The notes: a model not told the origin generated them from the sequence alone. Positions 9,718-21,039 are shown, counted from the first letter of the stretch. The stretch is DNA of 64,000 bases from Saccharothrix sp. HUAS TT1 (GCF_040744945.1 NZ_CP160453.1:1240001-1304000); one strand, 5' to 3'. Numbers and translations are program-made.

Positions 9718-10313
9718 TGGAACCCCACCCGTTGATCACGAAGCGCTGGAGCCCGCGGGCGTTCGACGGCGCGGCCGAGGTGCCGCCGGAGACCGTGCGG
9801 GTGCTGCTGGAGGCGGCCCGCTGGGCGGCGTCGCACGGCAACACGCAGCCCGCCCGGTTCCTGGTCGGGCACCGGGGCGACGACACGTTCGCCGGGATCT
9901 TCGCCGCGCTGCGGCCCGGCAACCGGACGTGGGCCGGGCGGGCGTCCGTGCTGCTGGTGGGCGCGGTGGCCGAGTCCGACGAGCGCGGGCCGGTGCCGAA
10001 CACCGAGTTCGGCCTCGGGCTCGCGGTGCAGAACCTGGTGCTCCAGGCCGTGGAGCTGGGACTGGTCACGCACCAGATCGGCGGGTTCTCGCCGGACGCG
10101 GTGCGCGAGGCGTTCGGGGTGCCCGCCGACGTGCGGCCGGTCGTGGTGGTCGCGGTCGGGCTGCTCGGCGACGCGGAGGAGCTGCCCGAGGACCTGCGGG
10201 CCCGGGAGCGGCGGCCACGCGCGCGCAAGCCGCTGAGCGAGACGGTCTTCGCCGGTCGGTGGGGCCGGCCCGCGTTCTCAGCCGAGCCGGCGGACCAGCC
10301 TGAGCACGAGTGA
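9717..10313 (+). CDS. nitroreductase-family protein
   Basis: A 198-residue FMN-dependent oxidoreductase of the nitroreductase superfamily. The N-terminal ITKRWSPRAFD motif contributes the Arg/Ser contacts to FMN, followed by ARWAASHGNTQPARF and the EFGLGLAVQNLVLQA helix. It reads from the overlapping stop/start (TGATG) of the membrane glycosyltransferase gene, so it is probably translated with it. Real substrate unknown; nitro groups are diagnostic substrates only. Its 3' end overlaps the convergent small membrane protein gene by 36 nt. Confidence 0.82.
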   Translation: MEPHPLITKRWSPRAFDGAAEVPPETVRVLLEAARWAASHGNTQPARFLVGHRGDDTFAGIFAALRPGNRTWAGRASVLLVGAVAESDERGPVPNTEFGLGLAVQNLVLQAVELGLVTHQIGGFSPDAVREAFGVPADVRPVVVVAVGLLGDAEELPEDLRARERRPRARKPLSETVFAGRWGRPAFSAEPADQPEHE

Positions 10314-10589
10314 GCGGACGACCAGCCAGAACAGCGCCGCCAGGCCGTAGTTGACCAGCACGGCCAGCTTCGGGTCCTGCGGGGTGAACAGGTCGTGGAA
10401 CCCGAGCGCGAACCGGTCGGCCCAGGTCGCGACCTCGGTGGTGATCGAGTTGGCCGGGTTCGCGCCGCCCACCGTCAGCAGCACGTGGGCGACGAGGACG
10501 ACGGCCACCAGCAGCCCCGCCCAGCTCAGCACGCCCGCGACGACCGAGACGGCTCTCGTGCGCACCGAGGGGTCCGCGTGGTCAGCCAT
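10278..10589 (-). CDS. small membrane protein, paralogue of 10661-10960
   Basis: A 103-residue protein with two or three transmembrane helices (about 13-40 and 78-98). The segment NYGLAALFWLVV near residue 80 is nearly identical to one in the next upstream gene, and both place an alanine/asparagine-rich turn after the first helix, so the two arose by tandem duplication. Function unknown. A TAGGCT -10 lies exactly six bases ahead of the ATG, so the transcript is probably leaderless and independent of its paralogue. Confidence 0.7.
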   Translation of the reverse strand: MADHADPSVRTRAVSVVAGVLSWAGLLVAVVLVAHVLLTVGGANPANSITTEVATWADRFALGFHDLFTPQDPKLAVLVNYGLAALFWLVVRSLVLRLVRRLG

Positions 10590-10660
10590 GCCGCAAGCCT
10601 AGGAAGAACGCCCGGTCCCCGCCGCAGGGGGGAGGACGGCGGGGACCGGGACGGGGGGAG

Positions 10661-12973
<2,313 letters not shown>

Positions 12974-12976
12974 CGG

Positions 12977-13014
12977 GTGGTCGCCCCGCCGTTCAGCGGC
13001 GGCGGGGCGACCAC
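12977..13014. terminator. leuA terminator hairpin
   Basis: Perfect 15-bp stem with an 8-nt loop immediately after the leuA stop codon, facing the convergent secreted-protein gene; likely terminates both. Confidence 0.75.
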
Positions 13015-13058
13015 AACCCCTTCGGCTCGGTCGGCGGAGAACTCGCGGGCGGTCGGGA

Positions 13059-13541
13059 TCAGTAGCCGTGGTTGTGGCCGAAAGCGCCGTTGTAGATGGC
13101 GCCCTCGTCCGACCAACCCCAGTCGTTGCCCCACCCGCAGATGTCCAGGCCGTCCTTGTCGATGCACAGGATCATGCGGGAGGAGGAGTTCTTGTCGCTG
13201 TCGTGGTGGGTGTAGGTGAACGAGGGGTTGTCGTAGGAGCCGCGGTGGGCGACCCACTCGGCGCCAGGGTACTCGGAGATCCACACCGTCGGCCGCCAAC
13301 TGGGCCACTGGCTGACGGCCGTGCCCTGGTAGACGTTGTTGCCGTTGCACGTCCCGGACACGGGCTTCTCCGCGGCCACCTCCACCTTCCCGCCGTTCTG
13401 GTCGATGACCAGGCTGCTGCGCACCGAGGTCGACCCGGCGCAGCGGGCGGCGGCGGTGCCGGGGAGCACGACCGAGGAGCCGATGAAGGCCACCGCGGTG
13501 GACAGCCCCAGAATGGTCGCGGCAGTGCGCGGAAGACTCAT
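13059..13541 (-). CDS. secreted protein of unknown function
   Basis: A 160-residue protein with a signal peptide (MSLPRTAATILGLSTAVAF..., cleavage near AAA-RC at about residue 35). The mature part has four cysteines that could make two disulfides and is rich in Trp, Gly, Asp and Asn; the C-terminus reads GNDWGWSDEG...FGHNHGY. The ATG at 13541 is chosen over longer in-frame starts because GGGGGGA lies nine bases ahead and the signal peptide then begins correctly. No family recognised; compact disulfide-bonded beta proteins are possible. Confidence 0.6.
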   Translation of the reverse strand: MSLPRTAATILGLSTAVAFIGSSVVLPGTAAARCAGSTSVRSSLVIDQNGGKVEVAAEKPVSGTCNGNNVYQGTAVSQWPSWRPTVWISEYPGAEWVAHRGSYDNPSFTYTHHDSDKNSSSRMILCIDKDGLDICGWGNDWGWSDEGAIYNGAFGHNHGY

Positions 13542-13793
13542 TCCCACAATTCCCCCCGAAATTTCTGCGATCAACCGGAAGCAAAGCGGGCGACCTGATC
13601 GGAATTCAATTTCGGAATAGGTCGTCATTGCGACGGTACCGCCGGAGCGAATTCCGAACCAGTCACACGGTGGGGTGAAGGGCGACCTGGGCGGACGTGG
13701 GCGGCGCGCGGTCGCCGGGCCGGCGCAGGTGACGGTTCCCTGAAGACTGGGCCGACCGGGTGATGATCGGGAACCCCCGGGCGTTCACGTGGC

Positions 13794-14354
13794 ATGACCG
13801 CGCTCGTGGTGCTGTTCTTCGTCGCCCTCGTGCCGCTGGCGCCCACGGAGGCCGTGCTGATCGGCTGTGGCGTGCTCGCGGCGTCCGGCGAGCTGTCGCT
13901 GCCGGCGGTGATCGCCGTGGCCGCCGTCGGCTGCGCCCTGTCCGACCTGGTGAACTTCGCCATCGGGCGGGCCGCCGGGATGCGGGCGCTGTCGCGGGTC
14001 GGGCGGCGGCCCGGACCGCGGGCGGTGATCGCGTGGACGGCGGCGAAGTTGGCCACCCGCGGTGAGTCGATCCTGGTGGCGGTGCGGTTCGCGCCCGGCG
14101 GGGGTGTCGTCGGCGCGGTGCTGGCCGGGTCGCTGCGGTGGCCGGTCCGCAGGTTCGCGCCGGTCGCCGCGGTCGGGGCGGCGCTGTGGAGCGCCTACAC
14201 GGCCGCGCTCGGCTACTTCGGCGGGCAGCTGTTCAGCGACCCGGTGGTGGCCGCGCTGATCTCGTTCGGCGTCGCGACGGTGATCAGCGTGCCGATCGGG
14301 ATGGCGGTGAAGGCGGCTCAGCGCCGGGTCGTCGACGCCGCCGCGCCCGCCTGA
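13794..14354 (+). CDS. DedA/SNARE-associated (VTT-type) membrane protein
   Basis: A 186-residue integral membrane protein with an N-terminal hydrophobic helix, a central reentrant-type segment, the FAPGGGVVGAVLAG region near residue 100 (equivalent to the conserved G-rich loop of DedA proteins) and a C-terminal helix. DedA proteins flip or transport lipid carriers and help maintain the membrane potential. Shorter and more degenerate than canonical DedA, so a divergent member. It overlaps the convergent TetR gene by 37 nt at their 3' ends. Confidence 0.6.
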   Translation: MTALVVLFFVALVPLAPTEAVLIGCGVLAASGELSLPAVIAVAAVGCALSDLVNFAIGRAAGMRALSRVGRRPGPRAVIAWTAAKLATRGESILVAVRFAPGGGVVGAVLAGSLRWPVRRFAPVAAVGAALWSAYTAALGYFGGQLFSDPVVAALISFGVATVISVPIGMAVKAAQRRVVDAAAPA

Positions 14355-14959
14355 GCCAGCCGGGCGCGCACCGCCACCCGGGCCCGGTCGTAGGCGTGCG
14401 GGTCGTCGTGCAGCACGGACTGCGCGTTGGCCATCTCCAGGAACGCGATCAGCTCGAACGCCAGCTGGTCGGGGTCGGCGACGCCCGGGATCGCGGCGAT
14501 GGTCTCGCGGACGTGGGCGTTCCACTCCCGCGCGTACCCGGCGATCGCGTCGCGCACCCGGCCGTGCCGCGCGTCGAACTCGGCCTGCACGGCGTAGAAG
14601 AAGCACCCGCCGGGGAACGTGCGGTCCTCCGAGTAGGTCAGCCACCCGGTCAGCAGCAGCTCCAGCCGCCGCGGTCCCGGCGGCACGGCGCGCGCGGGCT
14701 CCACGACGTTCGCCACGAAGATCGCCGCCGCCGCGCGCACGGTCGCGAGCTGCAGCTCCTCCTTGGACCCGAAGTGCGCGAACACCCCGCTCTTGCTGAC
14801 CTCCAGCTCGGTCGCCAGCCGCCCGATCGATAGGCCCTCCAACCCCTCGACCGACGCGATGTCGGCCGCCCGCCGCAGGATCTGCCGCCGCGTCTGCTCG
14901 CCGCGCTCCACCCGTCCGTCGACCTTCACGCCCTCCACGCTAGCGCCCTTGACCCGCAC
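14318..14959 (-). CDS. TetR-family transcriptional regulator
   Basis: A 213-residue repressor with an N-terminal helix-turn-helix (TRRQILRRAADIASVEGLEGLSIG... to VSKSGVFAHFGSKEEL) and a TetR_C-type ligand domain including GGCFFYAVQAEFDAR. GTG at 14959 is chosen because a TACAAT -10 (14967-14972, minus strand) lies seven bases ahead, giving a leaderless mRNA; shorter GTG starts are possible. A perfect inverted repeat overlapping that -10 is its likely operator. It therefore probably represses itself and the divergent TIGR03086-type gene at 15006. Confidence 0.85.
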   Translation of the reverse strand: MRVKGASVEGVKVDGRVERGEQTRRQILRRAADIASVEGLEGLSIGRLATELEVSKSGVFAHFGSKEELQLATVRAAAAIFVANVVEPARAVPPGPRRLELLLTGWLTYSEDRTFPGGCFFYAVQAEFDARHGRVRDAIAGYAREWNAHVRETIAAIPGVADPDQLAFELIAFLEMANAQSVLHDDPHAYDRARVAVRARLAQAGAAASTTRR

Positions 14960-14967
14960 CAAACTAA

Positions 14968-14987
14968 TTGTACGATCGTTCGTACAA
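14968..14987. promoter_or_regulatory. TetR operator, perfect inverted repeat
   Basis: TTGTACGA and TCGTACAA arms (8 bp, perfect) are separated by four bases, between the divergent tetR and 15006 genes, and overlap the TACAAT -10 of tetR. Size, symmetry and position fit a TetR-family operator. Confidence 0.75.
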
Positions 14988-15005
14988 CTAGAGGGGTGGA
15001 CACAC

Positions 15006-15569
15006 ATGGATCTCCTGGACCTGAACCGGTCGGCGCTCGACCTCAACCTCGAGCTGATGGCGGGCTTGGAGGAGCGGCACCTGGACCTCCGGACGCCGTG
15101 CGCCGGCTGGACCGTCTACGAGCTGCTGCGCCACCAGGTCGAGTCGACGCTGGGCTTCACCGCGGGCATCCGCCGCACCGCCGTCGACGCGCCGGCGGGC
15201 GACGACCTGGTCGCGGCCTACCGGGTGGCGACCGACGCGGCCACCGAGGCGTTCCGCGCGGACGGCGTGCTGGACCGCGAGGCCGAGTTCCCCGGCTACG
15301 GCGTCCGCCCCGGCCGACACCTGGTCGCCGCGCACTTCGTGGACAACCTGACGCACGCCTGGGACCTGTGCCGGGCGATCGGGGTCGACAGCACGCTGGA
15401 CGCCGAGCTGGCCACCGCCGCCTACCGGATGGCGCGGCACTACCCGACGACCCCGGACGTCCGCGGTCCGGGAGCGGCGTTCGCGCTCCCGGTCGCCGTG
15501 CCCGAGGACGCGCCGATCACGGACCGGCTGGTGGGCCTGCTCGGCCGCTCGCCCGCCTGGTCCGCCTAG
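15006..15569 (+). CDS. TIGR03086-type (DinB/maleylpyruvate isomerase-like) protein
   Basis: A 187-residue protein of the DinB-like four-helix-bundle group. The LRTPCAGWTVYELLRHQV segment near residue 28 supplies the first metal-site His, and the LVAAHFVDNLTHAWDL segment near 105 supplies the other two. Relatives use a metal to catalyse thiol-dependent (mycothiol or bacillithiol) transfers or maleylpyruvate isomerisation; the substrate here is unknown. ATG at 15006 has GAGGGG nine bases ahead. Divergent from and probably controlled by the TetR regulator. Confidence 0.75.
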   Translation: MDLLDLNRSALDLNLELMAGLEERHLDLRTPCAGWTVYELLRHQVESTLGFTAGIRRTAVDAPAGDDLVAAYRVATDAATEAFRADGVLDREAEFPGYGVRPGRHLVAAHFVDNLTHAWDLCRAIGVDSTLDAELATAAYRMARHYPTTPDVRGPGAAFALPVAVPEDAPITDRLVGLLGRSPAWSA

Positions 15570-15578
15570 CCGGTCGCC

Positions 15579-15616
15579 GTGCCGGGGCGTCGCCACAGGG
15601 GGAGGCGCCCCGGCAC
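15579..15616. terminator. bidirectional terminator hairpin
   Basis: Perfect 11-bp stem (15579-15589 with 15606-15616) and a 16-nt loop between convergent genes. Confidence 0.65.
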
Positions 15617-15630
15617 GGGACCACCACGCG

Positions 15631-16062
15631 CTAGGGCCGTCGCACGCGGACCTCGTCCGGCGGCGTCACGGCGCCCTCGTCGTCCACGAACCGCACCGAC
15701 ACCGGCCGCCCGCCGGCCGTGCGGTACTCGACGTCCGGCGCGACGTCCGGGAAGTGCTCGCCGCCCCACTGCTGCAACGCGCACAGCACCACGCTCACCC
15801 GCCGGCCGGACTCGGTGAGCAGGTAGCAGTCCCGCGCCCGCTGCCCCGGCTCCCGGTAGCCGTGCCGGGCCAGCAGGCCGCTGTCGACCAGCTTCGCGAG
15901 CCGGGCGGTGAGCACGTCGGAGGCGATGCCGAGCCGGGAGCGGAACTCGGAGAACCGGGTCGCGCCCATCAGCGCCTCGTGCAGCACGAAGATCGTCCAG
16001 CGCTCGCCGACGAGCTCCACGGCCTTGGCCAGGGAGCAGGCGGGGTCGTCCGGGGCGGCCAC
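15631..16062 (-). CDS. HxlR-family transcriptional regulator
   Basis: A 143-residue winged-helix regulator. The N-terminal CSLAKAVELVGERWTIFVLHEAL segment, including the conserved Cys at residue 9, and the RFSEFRSRLGIASDVLTARLAKL recognition region are typical of HxlR/DUF24 proteins, some of which sense electrophiles or oxidants through that Cys. Start GTG at 16062; a GATACT -10 lies six bases ahead, so probably leaderless. Divergent from an SDR gene, with a candidate operator between them; SDR regulation is inferred. Confidence 0.87.
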   Translation of the reverse strand: MAAPDDPACSLAKAVELVGERWTIFVLHEALMGATRFSEFRSRLGIASDVLTARLAKLVDSGLLARHGYREPGQRARDCYLLTESGRRVSVVLCALQQWGGEHFPDVAPDVEYRTAGGRPVSVRFVDDEGAVTPPDEVRVRRP

Positions 16063-16106
16063 GGCCCCAGTATCGCCCGGTTGTGCAGCCCGAGCCAGCC
16101 CGGCTA

Positions 16107-16123
16107 AGTTGGCAAATCCAACT
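16107..16123. promoter_or_regulatory. candidate HxlR operator
   Basis: Inverted repeat AGTTGG-N5-CCAACT (perfect 6-bp arms) in the hxlR-SDR intergenic region, overlapping a TAAGTT -10-like hexamer of the SDR gene (16105-16110). Confidence 0.5.
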
Positions 16124-16144
16124 CAACTCACGGGGGAGGCAACC

Positions 16145-16846
16145 ATGAAGATCGCCAACTCGGTCGCCCTGGTCACCGGCGCGAACCGCGGCCTGGGCAG
16201 GCACTTCGCGCGGCAGCTGCTGGACCGGGGCGCGGCCAGGGTCTACGCCACCGCGCGCGACCCCCGGTCGGTCGACCTGGACGGCGTCGAGGTGCTGCCG
16301 CTGGACATCACCGACCCGGCCGCCGTCGCCGCGACCGCGGCCGCCGCCGGCGACGTGAGCCTGCTGGTCAACAACGCGGGCATCATCACCGGGGCGAACC
16401 TGGTCACCGGCGACCCGGCCGCGATCAGGGCGGAGCTGGACACGAACTTCTTCGGCACGCTGGAGGTGGTCCGCGCCTTCGCGCCGGTCCTCGCGGCCAA
16501 CGGCGGCGGCGCGATCCTGAACGTGCTGTCCTCGATGTCCTGGGTGTCCTACGACCGCGCCACCGCCTACAGCGCGGCCAAGGCGGCGCTGTGGAGCCTC
16601 ACCAACGGCGTCCGGGTCGAGCTCGCGGGTCAGGGCACCCTGGTCACCGGCCTGCACCTGGGCCCGACGGACACCGACATGACCGCGGGCCTCGACGTGC
16701 CGAAGAACGACCCCGCCGACGTGGTCCGCGCCGCCCTGGACGGCGTCGAGGCCGACCTGGTCGAGGTGCTGGCCGACCAGGGCGTGGTCGACCTCAAGGC
16801 CGCGCTGGCCGCCGACCCGCGCGTCCTCTACCCGAACGTCGTCTGA
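16145..16846 (+). CDS. short-chain dehydrogenase/reductase
   Basis: A 233-residue classical SDR with the TGANRGLG dinucleotide-binding loop at residues 10-17, NNAG at about 78, catalytic Ser in NVLSSMSW near 126, and the YSAAK Tyr/Lys pair near 140. Likely NADP(H)-dependent. Strong ribosome binding site GGGGGAGG. Its divergence from an HxlR regulator suggests a role in clearing reactive carbonyls or quinones, which is inference from similar gene pairs. Confidence 0.85.
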   Translation: MKIANSVALVTGANRGLGRHFARQLLDRGAARVYATARDPRSVDLDGVEVLPLDITDPAAVAATAAAAGDVSLLVNNAGIITGANLVTGDPAAIRAELDTNFFGTLEVVRAFAPVLAANGGGAILNVLSSMSWVSYDRATAYSAAKAALWSLTNGVRVELAGQGTLVTGLHLGPTDTDMTAGLDVPKNDPADVVRAALDGVEADLVEVLADQGVVDLKAALAADPRVLYPNVV

Positions 16847-16850
16847 GCGC

Positions 16851-16884
16851 GGTCCCGGGGGCGTCGACCGCCGCCCCCGGGACC
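16851..16884. terminator. bidirectional terminator hairpin between SDR and ABC operon
   Basis: Perfect 13-bp GC stem (16851-16863 with 16872-16884), 8-nt loop. Confidence 0.7.
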
Positions 16885-16889
16885 GGGGC

Positions 16890-18041
16890 TCACGGGTTCA
16901 ACGCCTCCGTCACCGAGGCGGGGCCGACCAGCGGGACGTCCGGCGACACGCCGTCCTCCTCCACCAGCACGGTCTCCACCTCGTGCGGCCGGATCGCCCC
17001 GGCCCGGATGTCCTCCGCCCAGTGGCAGGCCACCTTGTGCCCCGGCAGCACCTCGCGCAGCTCGGGCCGCTCGGTGTCGCACCGGGTCGCCTGCTTCCAC
17101 GGGCACCGCGTGTGGAAGCGGCAGCCCGACGGCGGGTTCGCGGGCGAGGGCAGGTCACCGGTCAGCAGGATCCGCTCCCGGCGGTCCTCCACCAGCGGGT
17201 CCGGCACCGGGATCGCCGACAGCAGCGCCTTGGTGTACGGGTGCAGCGGCTCGGCGTACAGGTCGTCCGAGGTCGCCTCCTCCACCAGGCCGCCCAGGTA
17301 CATCACGCCGACCCGGTCGGAGATGTGCCGCACCACGGCGAGGTCGTGCGCGATCACCAGGTAGGTGAGCCCGAACTCGTCCTGCAGCTCCTCCAGCAGG
17401 TTGACCACCTGCGCCTGCACCGACACGTCCAGCGCGGACACCGGCTCGTCGGCGATGATCAGGTCCGGCTCGACCGCCAGCGCCCGCGCGATGCCGATGC
17501 GCTGCCGCTGACCGCCGGAGAACTCGTGCGGGTACTTGCGCAGCGACGTGCTCGGCAACCCGACCGCGGACAGCAGCGACCGCAAGCGCTTGGCGGTCGC
17601 GTCGCGGCCCTTGTCCAGCCCGTGCGCCCGCAGGCCCTCGACCAGGATCGACTCCACCGACTGCCGCGGGTCCAGGGACGACATGGGGTCCTGGAACACC
17701 ATCTGCATCCGGCGCCGCATCCGGCGCAGCCCCTCGCCCTTCAGCGTCGACAGGTCCGTGCCGTCGAACACGACCCGCCCGGCCGTCGGCTCGGTCAGCC
17801 GCAGCACCGCCCGCCCGAGGGTGGACTTGCCGCAGCCGGACTCGCCGACCAGGCCGTACGTCTCGCCGCGGCGCACCGACAGGTCGATGCCGTCCACCGC
17901 GTAGACGTGGCCGACCGTGCGGTCGAGGACCACGCCCCGCTTGATCGGGAAGTGGACCTTGATGCCCTCGACCGACACCAGCGTCTCGGCCTGCGGCCGC
18001 GTCCCGGGCGCCTCCGGCCCGGGGGTGATCGCGGTGCTCAC
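16890..18041 (-). CDS. oligo/dipeptide ABC transporter ATP-binding protein (DppF/OppF type)
   Basis: A 383-residue ABC ATPase powering peptide import. Walker [14 protein letters not shown], signature [14 protein letters not shown] and Walker [13 protein letters not shown] are intact, and the C-terminal oligopeptide/dipeptide extension contains the Cys cluster [11 protein letters not shown]...RC typical of OppF/DppF, which binds an iron-sulfur cluster in some members. GTG at 18041 overlaps the dppD stop by 4 nt. Last gene of the five-gene operon. Bears a longer than usual acidic tail. Confidence 0.92.
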   Translation of the reverse strand: MSTAITPGPEAPGTRPQAETLVSVEGIKVHFPIKRGVVLDRTVGHVYAVDGIDLSVRRGETYGLVGESGCGKSTLGRAVLRLTEPTAGRVVFDGTDLSTLKGEGLRRMRRRMQMVFQDPMSSLDPRQSVESILVEGLRAHGLDKGRDATAKRLRSLLSAVGLPSTSLRKYPHEFSGGQRQRIGIARALAVEPDLIIADEPVSALDVSVQAQVVNLLEELQDEFGLTYLVIAHDLAVVRHISDRVGVMYLGGLVEEATSDDLYAEPLHPYTKALLSAIPVPDPLVEDRRERILLTGDLPSPANPPSGCRFHTRCPWKQATRCDTERPELREVLPGHKVACHWAEDIRAGAIRPHEVETVLVEEDGVSPDVPLVGPASVTEALNP

Positions 18042-19033
18042 ACCGACACCTCCTCGGCGACGGGCGGCTGGACCGGGTTGTGGCAGCGCAGCAACCGGCC
18101 GCCGCCGATGTCCTCCTGCTCCGGCGTCACCCGCACGCACACGTCCAGCTTGTTGGGGCACCGGGGCGCGAACGCGCAGCCCTCGGTCCACGGGATGTTG
18201 TCCGACACCGAACCCCGGATCGGGTTCAGCTTCTCGCCGCGCGGCGCGTCGAGCCGCGGGATGGAGGCCAGCAGGCCGTGCGTGTACGGGTGGCGCGGCG
18301 CGGCGAACAGCTCGTGCCGGTACGCCTTCTCCACCACGCGCCCGCCGTAGAGCACGTTGACCTCGTCGCACAGGCCCGCGACCACGCCCAGGTCGTGCGT
18401 GATCATGACCAGCGCGGTGCCCAGGTCGTGCACCAGCTCCTTCAGCAGCGCCAGGATCTGCGCCTGGATCGTCACGTCCAGCGCCGTCGTCGGCTCGTCC
18501 GCGATCAGCAGCCGGGGCCGGCACGCCAGCGCGATCGCGATCAACGCGCGCTGCCGCATGCCGCCGGACAGCTGGTGCGGGTACTCGGTGAGCCGCCGCT
18601 TCGGGTCGGGGATGCCGACCTTGTCCAGCAGCCCGGCCGCCTCCACCATCGCCTTCTTGCGCGGCATGCCCTGGTGCCGCTCCAGCACCTCGGTCACCTG
18701 GATGCCGATCGGGATCACCGGGTTCAGCGACGACAGCGGGTCCTGGAACACCATCGCCAGGTCGCGGCCGCGCCGGTCGCGCATCTCCCGGTCCGGCAGC
18801 GTCAGCAGGTCGACGCCCTCGTACCGGACCGAGCCGGTGACCCGGGCACCGCGCTTGGGCAGCAGGCCCATGACCGCGAGCGAGGTCACCGACTTGCCGC
18901 AGCCGGACTCGCCGACCAGGCCGACCGTCTGCCCCGGCTCCACGTCGAAGCTCACGTGGTCGACGGCGGTGAAGGGCTTGGAGCCCTTGCGTTCGAAGAC
19001 CACGGTGAGGTCACGCACTTCCAGTAGCGCCAC
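18038..19033 (-). CDS. oligo/dipeptide ABC transporter ATP-binding protein (DppD/OppD type)
   Basis: A 331-residue ABC ATPase, partner of the DppF subunit. Walker [17 protein letters not shown], signature [14 protein letters not shown], Walker [13 protein letters not shown] and the C-terminal [14 protein letters not shown] motif are present. GTG at 19033 has GGAGGT six bases ahead. It begins 5 nt after the dppC stop, so translation is probably coupled. Confidence 0.92.
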   Translation of the reverse strand: MALLEVRDLTVVFERKGSKPFTAVDHVSFDVEPGQTVGLVGESGCGKSVTSLAVMGLLPKRGARVTGSVRYEGVDLLTLPDREMRDRRGRDLAMVFQDPLSSLNPVIPIGIQVTEVLERHQGMPRKKAMVEAAGLLDKVGIPDPKRRLTEYPHQLSGGMRQRALIAIALACRPRLLIADEPTTALDVTIQAQILALLKELVHDLGTALVMITHDLGVVAGLCDEVNVLYGGRVVEKAYRHELFAAPRHPYTHGLLASIPRLDAPRGEKLNPIRGSVSDNIPWTEGCAFAPRCPNKLDVCVRVTPEQEDIGGGRLLRCHNPVQPPVAEEVSV

Positions 19034-19038
19034 CGCGG

Positions 19039-19965
19039 CTACCTCCGGTTCTTCGGGTCGAGGGCTTCGCGCAGCGATTCGCCGAGCAGCGTGAAGCCCA
19101 GCGCGACGACGATGATGGCGAGCGCCGGGTACAGCGCCAGCTCGAACTTCACGTCGATGTAGGCCTGCGACTTGCTGAGCATCAGGCCCCACTCCGCGCG
19201 GTTGGGGTCGGGGTCGCCGAGCCCCAGGAACGACAGCGACGCGGCCTCGATGATCGACGTCGCCAGGGTGAGCGTGGCCTGCACGATCACCGGGCCCAGC
19301 GAGTTCGGCAGCATGTGCCGGAACACGATGGTGCGCCGCTTCACGCCCAGCGCGGTGGCCGCCAGCACGTGGTCGCTGTGCCGCTGCGCGAGCATCGAGC
19401 CGCGCAGCAGCCGGGCGAAGATCGGCACGCTGACCACGGCCACCGCGATGATCACCGTGGTCTGGCTGCCCCGGCTGGCCAGCGCGGCGATCGAGATCGC
19501 CAGCAGCAGGCTCGGCACGGACAGCAGGATGTCGGTGACCCGCATCAGCAGCGTGTCCACCCAGCCGCCGAGGGCGCCCGCCAGGCCGCCGATCAGCATC
19601 CCGATCGCGCCGCCGACCAGCGTCGCCACCACGCCGACGATGAGCGACTGCTGCGAGGCGACCAGCAGCCGGCTGAAGAAGTCGCGGCCGAACTCGTCGC
19701 TGCCGAGCAGGAAGCCCGGCTGCGGGCCGGGGATCGAGTCGGCCCGCAGGTTCTCCAGCAGCTCCGGGTACCGGACGAACGGGTCCTTGGGCGCCAGCGC
19801 CGGCGCGAAGACGGACAGCAGCACGAACGCCAGCACGATGACCGCGCCGGTGATCGCGACCGGGTTGCGCGCCATCCGGCGGAACGCGTCCGCCGCGAGG
19901 CTGGTGCCCGCCGACTCCGCCAGCTCGTCGACCTTCTTCTTCTTGCGGTCCAGCAAGGAGGTCAT
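19039..19965 (-). CDS. peptide ABC transporter permease (DppC/OppC type)
   Basis: A 308-residue membrane subunit with the N-terminal OppC-type helix after a basic KKKK stretch and about six transmembrane segments. The LGSDEFGRDFFSRLL motif near residue 95 is an OppC hallmark and the EAASLSFLGLGDPDPNRAEWG motif near 250 includes the EAA loop that contacts the ATPases. ATG overlaps the dppB stop by 4 nt. Confidence 0.92.
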   Translation of the reverse strand: MTSLLDRKKKKVDELAESAGTSLAADAFRRMARNPVAITGAVIVLAFVLLSVFAPALAPKDPFVRYPELLENLRADSIPGPQPGFLLGSDEFGRDFFSRLLVASQQSLIVGVVATLVGGAIGMLIGGLAGALGGWVDTLLMRVTDILLSVPSLLLAISIAALASRGSQTTVIIAVAVVSVPIFARLLRGSMLAQRHSDHVLAATALGVKRRTIVFRHMLPNSLGPVIVQATLTLATSIIEAASLSFLGLGDPDPNRAEWGLMLSKSQAYIDVKFELALYPALAIIVVALGFTLLGESLREALDPKNRR

Positions 19966-20966
19966 GACGTACGCACCCTCGGGTCGATGATGGCGTAGGA
20001 GATGTCGACCAGGAGGTTGACCAGGACGTACACCCCGGCGGCCAGCAGGATCAGCGCCTGCAGCCGCGGGTAGTCCCGGCGCTGGATGCCCTCGCTCAGC
20101 AGCGAGCCGAGGCCGCCCCAGACGAACACCTTCTCGGTCAGCACCGCGCCGCCGAGCAGCAACCCGGTCTGCAGGCCGATGGTGGTCGACACCGGCAGCA
20201 GCGCGTTGCGCAGCACGTGCCGGGTGCGCACGACGACGGCCTGGAGGCCCTTGGCGTTGGCGGTGCGGATGAAGTCCTCGTTGAGGACGTCCAGCACGGA
20301 CGCGCGGGTGATCCGCACGATCACCGCCAGCGGGATGCTGCTCAGCGCGAGCGCGGGCAGCACGAGGTGCCAGAGCGCGTTCACCGTGGCGTCCCACTCG
20401 CCGGTGAGCATCCCGTCGAGCGTGGCGAAGCCGGTGACCCGCGTCGCGTCGATGTCCGCGTCCTGGCGGCTGGACGGCGGCAGCAGGCCGAGCTCCTGGG
20501 CGAAGATGTACTTGAGCACGATGCCCAGGAAGAACACCGGCACGGCCACGCCCGCGAGCGTGCCCATGATGGTGGCGTTGTCGAAGAACCGGCCGCGGTA
20601 GCTCGCGGACAGGTAGCCGAGCGGGATGCCGAGCAGCACCGCGATGAGCAGCGCGACGACCGACAGCTCGATGGTGGCCGGCAGGGCGCGACCGATCTCC
20701 TCCAGCACGGGGTCCGCGGAGATGATCGAGTTGCCCATGTCGCCGGACAGCATCCGGCCGAGGAAGTTGAAGTACTGGAGGTAGAGGGGCTGGTCGAGCC
20801 CCATGACCCTCTCCAGGTCGGCGATCTTCTCCGGGGTGGCCTTGTCACCCAGGAGCGCGGTCGCCGGACCACCCGGCAGCGAGCGCAGCCAGGCGAACAC
20901 CAACACCGACAGGACGAAGAGCGTGGGTATCGCTTGCAGCAGGCGGCGAATGGTGAATCGCAGCAT
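19962..20966 (-). CDS. peptide ABC transporter permease (DppB/OppB type)
   Basis: A 334-residue membrane subunit starting MLRFTIRRLLQAIPTL, the family's usual N-terminus, so ATG at 20966 is preferred over a longer frame. The middle ATIELSVVALLIAVLLGIPLG region and the C-terminal DYPRLQALILLAAGVYVLVNLLVD...DPRVR segment are canonical OppB features. It follows the substrate-binding protein gene after an intercistronic hairpin. Confidence 0.92.
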   Translation of the reverse strand: MLRFTIRRLLQAIPTLFVLSVLVFAWLRSLPGGPATALLGDKATPEKIADLERVMGLDQPLYLQYFNFLGRMLSGDMGNSIISADPVLEEIGRALPATIELSVVALLIAVLLGIPLGYLSASYRGRFFDNATIMGTLAGVAVPVFFLGIVLKYIFAQELGLLPPSSRQDADIDATRVTGFATLDGMLTGEWDATVNALWHLVLPALALSSIPLAVIVRITRASVLDVLNEDFIRTANAKGLQAVVVRTRHVLRNALLPVSTTIGLQTGLLLGGAVLTEKVFVWGGLGSLLSEGIQRRDYPRLQALILLAAGVYVLVNLLVDISYAIIDPRVRTS

Positions 20967-20989
20967 GGTCGTGATCCTCGGAACAGCAC

Positions 20990-21024
20990 GAGTGGTGGCG
21001 CCCGGGGTCCGAGCGCCACCACTC
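20990..21024 (-). terminator. intercistronic hairpin between substrate-binding protein and permease genes
   Basis: Perfect 12-bp stem (20990-21001 with 21013-21024) with an 11-nt loop inside the operon. Such structures commonly cause partial termination or protect the upstream mRNA so that the binding protein is made in excess. Confidence 0.6.
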
Positions 21025-21039
21025 ATGGGCTTGGACGGG

